Shown here: one piece after another, positions 1 to 5,798 of the stretch
Numbering within the stretch: position 1 is the stretch's first letter
How the letters are laid out: each line of letters opens with the position of its first letter
Assembly (NCBI GenBank): GCA_022563655.1
Contig: JADFMW010000103.1
Coordinates: forward strand, 1 to 9,187
Source of the DNA: Pseudomonadota bacterium
GTDB lineage: Bacteria > Pseudomonadota > Alphaproteobacteria > JAAXGF01
Length of the DNA stretch: 9,187 bases
Reading direction: 5' to 3'
The notes under the pieces: generated by a model
Databases searched by the model: none
Told to the model about the DNA's origin: nothing
The model's input: only the letters and a program-made list of their open reading frames with translations
Made by a program: the position numbers and the translations under genes

Positions 1-9
1 GAAGCATGA

Positions 10-36
10 GCCTGTCGAAGGGCGCCTGTCGAAGGG
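10..36. repeat. Two tandem copies of a 13-bp dispersed-type repeat
   Basis: The 13-mer GCCTGTCGAAGGG occurs at 10-22 and again at 24-36, separated by one base. Its reverse complement, CCCTTCGACAGGC, resembles the core of small intergenic repeats that are scattered in many copies in some high-GC proteobacterial genomes. The tandem copies are directly visible. The assignment to a dispersed family is from memory, and its copy number in this genome cannot be seen here. Confidence 0.5.
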
Positions 37-309
37 TGAGGATGGTGCAAAGGGTTCTTCAACATGGCGTAACTCGGGGATTGGGGCGCGGCCCGTCGCC
101 CCCTCACTGACCTCCGACTGCCGGTTTCGGGGCGGCCTGGGAATGGAGCGTCGCGCCGGGCCGTTTCAGGGCAAGTCCGCGTAAGCGGGTAGGTCTGCGC
201 TAACCGGGTGCGCCCATATATGCTAGCCTTTCGGAAATCGACGTGGCAGACCCACGAACCGCGCAGAGTATGGGTTCGAGGGCACAGATCGGAGGTTGGC
301 TGCATCTGA
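37..309. other. Intergenic stretch without a recognised gene
   Basis: No convincing coding region was found. A small hairpin (CGTGG at 242-246, CCACG at 252-256, 5-nt loop) and an AT-richer patch around 213-225 could belong to a promoter for the fragment starting at 310, but neither is diagnostic. A GGAGG at 291-295 is the only ribosome-binding-like element, 14 nt before the ATG at 310. Confidence 0.4.
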
Positions 310-495
310 ATGAACCGTAGGCAGCGACGCCGACAGGCGAAGGCCGGTGGCCGCCTCGGCGCGGCATCTGCTTTTCAGCCAGCCGCGAACGCTGGCGCGG
401 TCGAGGCGGCGTTGGCGACCGCCATCCAGCTCCATCAGGCGGGACGGCATTGTCACGTTCATCAAGCGAAGGCCGATCGTGGTACTCCCCCGTGA
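310..495 (+). pseudogene. Truncated N-terminus of a TPR-repeat-like protein
   Basis: The 61-residue reading frame begins MNRRQRRRQAKAGG and continues to AVEAALATAIQLHQAGR at about residues 30-46. This resembles the start of many alphaproteobacterial TPR proteins: a basic MNRRQRR leader, then a first TPR helix with a ..HQAGRL.EAE.. pattern. After HQAGR the sequence stops looking like a TPR (HCHVHQAKADRGTPP) and ends at a TGA. I read it as a decayed or truncated 5' end of a larger gene. A GGAGG lies 14 nt upstream of the ATG, farther than usual. No frame in the next few hundred bases restores TPR-like sequence. It could also be a chance small ORF. Confidence 0.4.
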
Positions 496-960
496 GGCCA
501 AGCCATTGAAAATGCATATGGCGACCATCGGCGAGTCACCGCGATTTCACAGCAAATCCGATTAACGCGACAATGCCCGTCGGTCGCATAGCCTGCTCAT
601 ACGAGCGCGGCCGGCGACCGATACCGCGACTTTCCACCGCCATCGAGCAGCCCTCGATCACCGGTTCCGAGGGGCCCGTCGCGGGGTTGCGCATCGCGGC
701 TTTTTCGATCCGGCCCGATTCGGCCGCGTGCCGAGCGCGTCATTGATCTGGATCAATGTCTCGCGCCGGTTTCTGGCGAGAATGGCTCCGTGAGTTGCCC
801 GACCGTGACGAGCCACCGGAGGCGTTGGGGGAACACGGCGATGAGCGAACGCGGGCGATGACCCGCGCCGCGACCCGGCCCTGCGTTGCCGACCGCTTTG
901 GTGCACCGTGGTGACTGGGCGGCGCCCCCGAGCGGCGGGCTAGGCCGGGTTCGGATCGCG
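496..960. other. Intergenic region and long hemN leader
   Basis: This 465-base stretch carries no convincing gene. It contains the FNR box at 743-756, about 205 bp before the hemN start. If the box is centred near -41.5, as in class II FNR promoters, transcription would start around 791 and leave a roughly 170-nt leader. That leader includes a six-codon frame (841-861, MSERGR and TGA) preceded by GGGGGAA at 7-nt spacing. No clear -10 hexamer or riboswitch-like fold was recognised. Confidence 0.45.
743..756 (+). promoter_or_regulatory. Perfect FNR box upstream of hemN
   Basis: TTGATCTGGATCAA matches the FNR/FixK consensus TTGAT-N4-ATCAA in all ten fixed positions. The nearest downstream gene is hemN, a classic FNR target. 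The long distance to the hemN ATG (about 205 bp) implies a long untranslated leader. The FNR-family regulator at 8431-9168 carries the residues expected to read this site. Confidence 0.85.
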
Positions 961-2310
961 ATGGACGAAGCGATTCTCCTCAAGTATGACCGCCGCGTGC
1001 CGCGGTACACGAGCTATCCCACGGCGCCGCACTTCGACGCCGCCGTGGGGGCGCGCGAGTATCGGCGCTGGCTCGAACGGCTCGACCCCGCGATCGCGCT
1101 CTCGCTCTACATCCACGTGCCGTTCTGCTCGTCGCTGTGCTGGTTCTGCGGGTGCCAGACCACGGTGGTCAAGCGCTATCGGCCGGTGGCGGCCTACCTC
1201 GATCTGTTGGCGGCGGAGATCGACATGGTGGCGGACGTGCTGCGGCCGCGTCGCCGGGTCGCGCACGTTCATTGGGGCGGCGGCACGCCGACCATCCTGA
1301 AAGGGGGCGATCTGCTCGCCGTCATGGCGCGGCTGCGCCGTCGATTCGACCTTGCGGCGGACGCCGAGGTCGCGGTCGAGGTGGATCCCCGGTCGTTCGA
1401 TCCCGGCCTCGCCGCCGCGCTCGCGGCGGCCGGGGTCGACCGCGCCAGTCTCGGCATCCAGGACTTCGCCCCCAAGGTGCAGCAGGCGGTGAACCGGCGG
1501 CAGTCGTTCGACGTGACCAAGCGCGGCGTCGAATCTTTGCGCGCCAACGGCATCGACGCCATCAACTTCGATCTCATGTACGGGCTGCCGCATCAGACCG
1601 TGCCGGGCATCGTCGCGACGGTCGACCAAGCGCTCGAGCTTGCTCCCGACCGCATCGCGCTGTTCGGCTATGCCCACGTCCCATGGATGCGGCGCCACCA
1701 GCGCCTGATCGACGAAAGCGCGCTGCCCGGAGCCCGTCTGCGCCTCGCGCTTTACCGCGCCGCGGGCCGCCGGCTGGCCGAGCGGGGCTACGTCGCCATC
1801 GGCCTCGACCACTTCGCGCGGCCCGCCGACCCCCTTGCCGAGGCCCAAGGGAGCGGCCGGCTGCGGCGTAACTTCGAGGGCTACACGACCGACGACGCCG
1901 GGGCGCTGATCGGCTTCGGCGCCTCGGCCATCGCCACGCTGCCCCAGGGATACGCGCAGAACGCGGCCAAGGTGCCCGAGTACCGCAAGGCGATCGAGGC
2001 GGGCGACTTCGCCACGGTGCGCGGCATCGGGATCGACGACGAAGACCGCCTGCGCCGCGACGTGATCGGGCGCCTGATGTGCGATCTCGGGGTCGATGTT
2101 GCCGAGGCCTGCCGGCGCTACGACCAACCGCCCGACCACTTCGCGCCGGAGCTTGCCCGCCTCGCCGCCATGGGCGCCGACGGGCTGCTGACCATCGACG
2201 GCCCCCGAGTGCTGATTCGAGAGCAGGCGCGGCCCATCGTGCGCACGGTCTGCGCGGCGTTCGATCGCTATCTACAGCAGGACGAGGTACGGCATTCCGC
2301 CGCCCTGTAA
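961..2310 (+). CDS. hemN: Oxygen-independent coproporphyrinogen III oxidase (HemN, radical SAM)
   Basis: The enzyme oxidatively decarboxylates two propionates of coproporphyrinogen III to give protoporphyrinogen IX in the cytoplasm without O2, using S-adenosylmethionine and a [4Fe-4S] cluster. The 449-residue length fits true HemN (E. coli about 457). The N-terminal LLKYDRRVPRYTSYPTAPHF block is typical. The radical-SAM cysteines are C56-x3-C60-x2-C63, followed by C65, matching the extra conserved HemN cysteine. GGGTP lies at 106-110. LGIQDF, DLMYGLPHQT, NFEGYTT and IGFGASAI follow in the usual HemN order. I chose the ATG at 961 because conserved sequence begins right after it. An upstream TTG (886) or GTG (901) would add residues unlike the family, although the ribosome-binding site before 961 is weak. 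An FNR box at 743-756 predicts anaerobic induction. A 221-bp gap containing its own FNR-type box separates it from ubiT. Confidence 0.96.
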   Translation: MDEAILLKYDRRVPRYTSYPTAPHFDAAVGAREYRRWLERLDPAIALSLYIHVPFCSSLCWFCGCQTTVVKRYRPVAAYLDLLAAEIDMVADVLRPRRRVAHVHWGGGTPTILKGGDLLAVMARLRRRFDLAADAEVAVEVDPRSFDPGLAAALAAAGVDRASLGIQDFAPKVQQAVNRRQSFDVTKRGVESLRANGIDAINFDLMYGLPHQTVPGIVATVDQALELAPDRIALFGYAHVPWMRRHQRLIDESALPGARLRLALYRAAGRRLAERGYVAIGLDHFARPADPLAEAQGSGRLRRNFEGYTTDDAGALIGFGASAIATLPQGYAQNAAKVPEYRKAIEAGDFATVRGIGIDDEDRLRRDVIGRLMCDLGVDVAEACRRYDQPPDHFAPELARLAAMGADGLLTIDGPRVLIREQARPIVRTVCAAFDRYLQQDEVRHSAAL

Positions 2311-2333
2311 GGGGCCGAGGATTTCCGCCATTT

Positions 2334-2349
2334 CGCCGCCGCGGCGGCG
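2334..2349. repeat. GC palindrome just after hemN
   Basis: CGCCGCCGCGGCGGCG is a perfect 16-bp palindrome starting 23 bases after the hemN stop codon. It has no loop and no following T-run, so it is not a standard intrinsic terminator. It could stabilise the hemN transcript end, or it may simply reflect GC-rich composition. Confidence 0.25.
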
Positions 2350-2388
2350 TGTTGACGAACGCCTCCGGAGCGCCCGCGGGCGGGTGGC

Positions 2389-2402
2389 TTGATCCATGTC
2401 AA
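2389..2402 (+). promoter_or_regulatory. FNR-type box upstream of ubiT (9 of 10 match)
   Basis: TTGATCCATGTCAA matches TTGAT-N4-ATCAA at nine of ten fixed positions; the right half is GTCAA, a variant tolerated in alphaproteobacterial FnrL/FixK sites. It lies in the hemN-ubiT gap, 130 bp before the ubiT GTG. If centred at -41.5, transcription would begin near 2437. The GATTAAC at 2424-2430 sits where a -10 element would be expected. It predicts that ubiTUV has its own anaerobic promoter rather than depending only on read-through from hemN. Confidence 0.7.
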
Positions 2403-2531
2403 TGCGCCCGCCGGCGATTCAGCGATTAACGTCTCGAACGAACGTGAGGTCGTCTCGCTGGCGGGCGCGCCCCACGAGACGGGCTTCGCGTTCGGTGTCG
2501 GCCGGGACGGCAGCGAGCGAGGCGATCCGAG

Positions 2532-3266
2532 GTGAGCGAGACACCACGCCAAGCGCCGCCCCTGCCGCCGCCCCTGTCGCCGGTATTGCTCGCCGGGTTC
2601 GCCTTGCGTCCGGTGCCGCCGGCGCTGCTCGGGCCGTTCCTGAAGCTTGCCCTGTCGGCGGTGAGCCGGCGCCATCCCGATGTGATGGCGCGCCTGGAAA
2701 CCCTGGGCGATGCGGAGTTTCTCATCGATCCCGTGGATCTGCCGTTCAGCTTCCTGCTGCGGCCGGGAGCGCCGTCGCCGGTGCTCGAGCCCGTCGGCGG
2801 CGACGGCGAGGGCATCGGGCGGCCGACCGCGATCATCCGGGCCCCGCTGTTGGCGCTGATCGACCTCCTCGAGGGACGGCTGGACGGCGACGCGCTGTTC
2901 TTCTCCCGCGACCTCACCATCGAAGGCGACACCGAAGCCGTGCTCACGCTGCGCAACGCGCTCGACAGCGGCGAGATCGACCTGATCGAGGATTTGCTTT
3001 CGCCCTTGGGGCCGCTCGATCGACCGGCGCGGTGGGCGCTGACGGCGTTCGGCGCAGTGTTTACGCGCGCCGCGCGCGACCTCGAGACGCTGCGCGACGC
3101 CTTTGTCGCCCCCGTCGCCCGGCGCAGCGGCGCCCAAGCCGCCGAAATACGCGAGCTTGACGAGAGATTGACGGCGCTGCATCGCCGGGTGCGCCAGGTG
3201 CGCCAAGTGCACGGCGCACGGGCGCCAGGCGGCGGCGTTGCGAAGGCACACGCCGGCAAGGGATGA
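2532..3266 (+). CDS. ubiT: UbiT, SCP2-domain accessory protein of O2-independent ubiquinone biosynthesis
   Basis: UbiT (YhbT in E. coli) is an SCP2 sterol-carrier-like lipid-binding protein needed for ubiquinone synthesis without oxygen, probably presenting hydrophobic intermediates to the pathway enzymes. This 244-residue protein starts with GTG. It has a proline-rich N-terminus (1-16), an LLGPFLKLAL helix at 32-41, an SCP2-like core at about 40-147, and LFFSRDLTIEGDTEAVLTLR at 122-141, the most recognisable UbiT block. It is longer than E. coli UbiT (about 174 residues) by a C-terminal extension (about 170-244) rich in Arg, Leu and Glu that looks helical or coiled-coil before a disordered Gly/Lys tail. 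Its stop overlaps the ubiU start (ATGA), indicating translational coupling. The SCP2 fold alone is unspecific; the ubiU-ubiV neighbours make the call firm. Confidence 0.9.
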   Translation: MSETPRQAPPLPPPLSPVLLAGFALRPVPPALLGPFLKLALSAVSRRHPDVMARLETLGDAEFLIDPVDLPFSFLLRPGAPSPVLEPVGGDGEGIGRPTAIIRAPLLALIDLLEGRLDGDALFFSRDLTIEGDTEAVLTLRNALDSGEIDLIEDLLSPLGPLDRPARWALTAFGAVFTRAARDLETLRDAFVAPVARRSGAQAAEIRELDERLTALHRRVRQVRQVHGARAPGGGVAKAHAGKG

Positions 3267-4255
3267 GTGAGGCGCCGCTCGAACTGGTCTGTCCCGCCGG
3301 CACCCCGGCCGCTCTTCGCGCGGCGGTCGAGGCCGGCGCCGACGCCGTCTATGTCGGGTTTCGCGACGAGACCAACGCGCGCAACTATCCCGGATTGAAC
3401 TTCAGCCGGCCGGAACTGGGGCAAGGGGTTGGCTACGCGCACGAGCTGGGCCGCAAGGTGTATGTCGCGGTCAACACCTTTCCCGCGGCCGGCAATCCGG
3501 GTCCGTGGCGCCGCGCCGTCGACGACGCCGCCGGCCTCGGCGCGGACGCGATCATTATCGCCGACATCGGGCTGCTCGACTACGCCCGCCGGCGCCATCC
3601 CGAGGCGCGCCGGCACCTCTCCGTGCAGGCGTCGGCGTCCAACGCCGAGGCCATACGCTTCTACCATGAGGCGTTCGGGGTGAAGCGCGTGGTGCTTCCG
3701 CGCGTCCTGACGGTAGGCGAAATTGCCGAACTGAACGCGAAGATTCCGGTTGAAACCGAGGTCTTCGCCTTCGGCGGCATGTGTGTCATGGCCGAGGGCC
3801 GGTGCGCGCTGTCGTCCTACGCCACCGGGCGCTCGCCCAACCTCGACGGCGTGTGTTCGCCGGCCAGCCACGTGCGCTACGAGCGCAGGGGCGCCAAGCT
3901 GATCTCGCGGCTGGGCGACTTCACCGTCAATGTGTTTCGCGACGACGAGGCGCGGAGCTACCCGACCCTGTGCAAGGGGCGGTTCGTCGCCGGGGGCCGG
4001 GCATCGTATCTTTTCGAGGAGCCGACCTCGCTCAACGCGATCGCCATGCTGCCGGACCTCATGGCCGCCGGCGTTCGGGCGCTGAAGATCGAGGGCCGCC
4101 AGCGGGGCCGCGCCTACGTCGCCCAGGTGGTCGGCGCGTTCCGCCGCGCCATCGACGCCGCGGCGCGCGGAGAGCCGGCGCCGGCGTCCGATCTCGGCGC
4201 GGTCACCGAGGGACACCGCGACACCGAGGGCGCGTACGCGGGTTCCTGGCGATGA
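3263..4255 (+). CDS. ubiU: UbiU, peptidase-U32-family subunit of the O2-independent ubiquinone hydroxylase
   Basis: UbiU and UbiV form an iron-sulfur heterodimer that hydroxylates ubiquinone precursors anaerobically, with prephenate reported as oxygen donor. The 330-residue protein has the U32 start LELVCPAGTPAALRAAVEAGADAVYVGF, the GGMC..AEGRC segment at 172-181, and four cysteines at C174, C181, C198 and C237. Their spacing is identical to the four [4Fe-4S] ligands of E. coli UbiU (C169, C176, C193, C232), each shifted by five residues. ALKIEGRQR near 274-282 is the usual late U32 motif. Despite the U32 name, protease activity is not expected. It is coupled by ATGA overlaps to ubiT upstream and ubiV downstream. 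Confidence 0.95.
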   Translation: MSEAPLELVCPAGTPAALRAAVEAGADAVYVGFRDETNARNYPGLNFSRPELGQGVGYAHELGRKVYVAVNTFPAAGNPGPWRRAVDDAAGLGADAIIIADIGLLDYARRRHPEARRHLSVQASASNAEAIRFYHEAFGVKRVVLPRVLTVGEIAELNAKIPVETEVFAFGGMCVMAEGRCALSSYATGRSPNLDGVCSPASHVRYERRGAKLISRLGDFTVNVFRDDEARSYPTLCKGRFVAGGRASYLFEEPTSLNAIAMLPDLMAAGVRALKIEGRQRGRAYVAQVVGAFRRAIDAAARGEPAPASDLGAVTEGHRDTEGAYAGSWR

Positions 4256-5169
4256 CGGCGCAGAGTTCCCCATCGGCGAAGCTCACTCTCGGCCCCATTC
4301 TGTTCAATTGGCCGGCCGAGACGTGGCGCGACTTCTACTTCCGGATCGCCGACGAGGCGCCCGTCGACATCGTCTATCTGGGCGAGGTGGTGTGCTCGAA
4401 GCGCGCGCCTTTCTTCGAGCCGTATCTGCCCGAGGTCGCCGAAAGGCTGCACGGCGCGGGCAAGGAGGTGGTGTGGTCGACGCTCGCCCTGATCGTGAGC
4501 GAGCGCGAGATGGACGCCGTTCGCGCCCTCGCCGCGGCGCCGGACATCCTGGTCGAGGCCAACGACATCTCGTGCGTCGCGCTGCTCGCCGGCCGGCCCC
4601 ATGTGGTCGGCCCCTTCGTCAATGTCTACAACGAGGCGACCATGACGTGCCTGGTCGAGCGCGGCGCGGCCCGCGTGGTGCTGTCGAACGAGCTGTCGGC
4701 CCGCGCGCTCGCGGCGCTCGCGAAGGCCGCCGGCGCCGAGCTGGAGGTCCAGGTGTTCGGGCGCCTGCCGCTGGCCATCTCCGTGCGGTGCTACCATGCG
4801 CGGGCCCACAACCTGCACAAGGACGGCTGCCAGTACGTGTGCGCCGACGACCCCGACGGAATGGCGCTCGAGACCCTCGACGGCGAGGCGTTTCTCGCCG
4901 TCAATGGCACCCAGACGATGTCCTACACGTGCTGCAACCTCGTGCTCGAGCTTGACCGGCTCTTGAAGATGGGTATCGGGTGCTTCCGCTTGTGGCCCCA
5001 CTCCACCGATATGGTTGCCGTGACACGGATTTTCCGGGGCGTTCTCGACGGTCGCGATGACGCGGCCGCAGCCTGGGCGCGGCTCGCTCGCCTCGCCAAC
5101 GTCGCCCCGTTCGCCAACGGCTTCTATCACGGCCAGGAAGGCGCGAAGCTGGTTGGGGCGCAACCATGA
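4252..5169 (+). CDS. ubiV: UbiV, peptidase-U32-family partner subunit of the O2-independent ubiquinone hydroxylase
   Basis: UbiV is the second [4Fe-4S] subunit of the UbiU-UbiV complex. The 305-residue protein starts inside the ubiU stop (ATGA). Ligand cysteines are visible at C48, C180, C193 and C197. The last three occupy the same numbers as in E. coli UbiV (C39, C180, C193, C197), and C48 falls in the expected VYLGEVVCSKR context. LTLGPILFNWP at 11-21 and the late NGFYHG motif near the C-terminus are typical. The final 91 bases plus 64 bases beyond the stop are repeated at 7629-7783, so the 3' end is one arm of a direct repeat. The downstream gene (5245-5796) is convergent. Confidence 0.95.
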   Translation: MTAQSSPSAKLTLGPILFNWPAETWRDFYFRIADEAPVDIVYLGEVVCSKRAPFFEPYLPEVAERLHGAGKEVVWSTLALIVSEREMDAVRALAAAPDILVEANDISCVALLAGRPHVVGPFVNVYNEATMTCLVERGAARVVLSNELSARALAALAKAAGAELEVQVFGRLPLAISVRCYHARAHNLHKDGCQYVCADDPDGMALETLDGEAFLAVNGTQTMSYTCCNLVLELDRLLKMGIGCFRLWPHSTDMVAVTRIFRGVLDGRDDAAAAWARLARLANVAPFANGFYHGQEGAKLVGAQP

Positions 5170-5233
5170 CGGAATGGCGGGTGGCCGCCGCCGGCGGCGC
5201 CGGCGGCGCGTCAGCAAACGCGGCGAAGCGTTG
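5079..5233 (+). repeat. 155-bp direct repeat, copy 1 (ubiV 3' end plus flank)
   Basis: This segment aligns without gaps to 7629-7783 at a constant offset of 2,550 bases, with 9 mismatches by hand count (about 94% identity). It spans the last 30 codons of ubiV, its stop, and 64 bp downstream. Inside it is a GC hairpin: GGCCGCCG at 5183-5190 against CGGCGGCG at 5201-5208, 7 of 8 pairs. The two copies flank the EB_dh/DUF2231 operon. Confidence 0.95.
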
Positions 5234-5244
5234 TCCGCATCACT

Positions 5245-5796
5245 TCAAGCGGGCCGCCTTCTGCCCCACAGTCCAATCACCGGCAAGACGATTATGGCCA
5301 CCGCGAGCAGCAAGAGCACCCAGTCCGGCAAATAGAAGGTGTCGTAAACGTCCCAGCCGAGGAAGTGCAGGACCCGGGAAACCGCCGTGGGGTTGCCGGA
5401 GAGATGGCCGCCCAGCGTTCCGGTGATGGTGAGCAGGATGCTGCCCAGGCCAGCCAGCACGAGCATGACCCAGCGCGTCACGCCTTCCCAAACGGCCTCA
5501 CCCTGCATCCAGCGGGTAATCAGAAGAAGGGTCCAGTAGACCAGCGACCAGGTCGCCACCAGGAGATGATTGCGGGCCAGCGGCGACGCCGCCGCGGTTT
5601 CCAGCGGCCAGACGAGGAGACCGACGACGTAGGCGGCCAACCCCAAAAGCGCCCCGAGAGCCAGGAGCGGTACCAGCACCCTGTCACTGGCTTTGGCGAG
5701 GGCGCCGTCGGAAAGCGCCCGGACAAGGATGACCAGGGCCGCCGTCGTCCAGAGCGCCACGGGAAAATGTACCAAAACGGCATGATAAGGGGCCAT
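5245..5796 (-). CDS. DUF2231-like multi-pass inner-membrane protein
   Basis: The 183-residue protein has about five hydrophobic helices, near residues 7-27, 42-64, 77-95, 109-127 and 158-177. The opening HAVLVHFPVALW and the GTLGGHLSG segment at 126-134 resemble the DUF2231 family of predicted membrane proteins, whose biochemical role is not established. Histidines at 5, 10, 77, 131 and 144 lie in or next to helices and could bind heme, but that is inference. The start is decided by the ribosome-binding site: AGGAG is 7 nt from the ATG at 5796 but only 1 nt from the GTG at 5802 that would overlap the upstream stop. It is the second gene of an operon with the EB_dh protein, two bases apart, and probably shares its FNR-box promoter. 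It ends 12 bp beyond copy 1 of the direct repeat. Confidence 0.8.
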   Translation of the reverse strand: MAPYHAVLVHFPVALWTTAALVILVRALSDGALAKASDRVLVPLLALGALLGLAAYVVGLLVWPLETAAASPLARNHLLVATWSLVYWTLLLITRWMQGEAVWEGVTRWVMLVLAGLGSILLTITGTLGGHLSGNPTAVSRVLHFLGWDVYDTFYLPDWVLLLLAVAIIVLPVIGLWGRRRPA

Positions 5797-5798
5797 GA

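Noticed and set aside
268..290. GGTTCGAG resembling the T-loop of a tRNA
   Set aside because: Flanking bases do not form the required 5-bp stem, and no acceptor or anticodon arm could be found around it.
450..465. TTGTC-N6-ATCAA, resembling an FNR box
   Set aside because: The spacer is 6 nt instead of 4 and the left half deviates, so it would not fit the FNR dimer.
940..2139. 399-codon minus-strand open frame opposite hemN
   Set aside because: Same reasoning: hemN carries all family motifs, while the opposite frame is low-complexity and has no recognisable family.
2426..4273. 615-codon open frame on the minus strand opposite ubiT and ubiU
   Set aside because: It is antisense to two confidently identified coupled genes, is rich in Arg, Gly and Pro as expected for a shadow frame in high-GC DNA, and shows no domain.
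5183..5208. GC hairpin after ubiV as an intrinsic terminator
   Set aside because: The stem is good but no T-run follows on either strand. It is retained only as a feature within the repeat.
4114..5217. 367-codon minus-strand open frame opposite ubiV
   Set aside because: Shadow of ubiV; no family resemblance and strongly biased composition.
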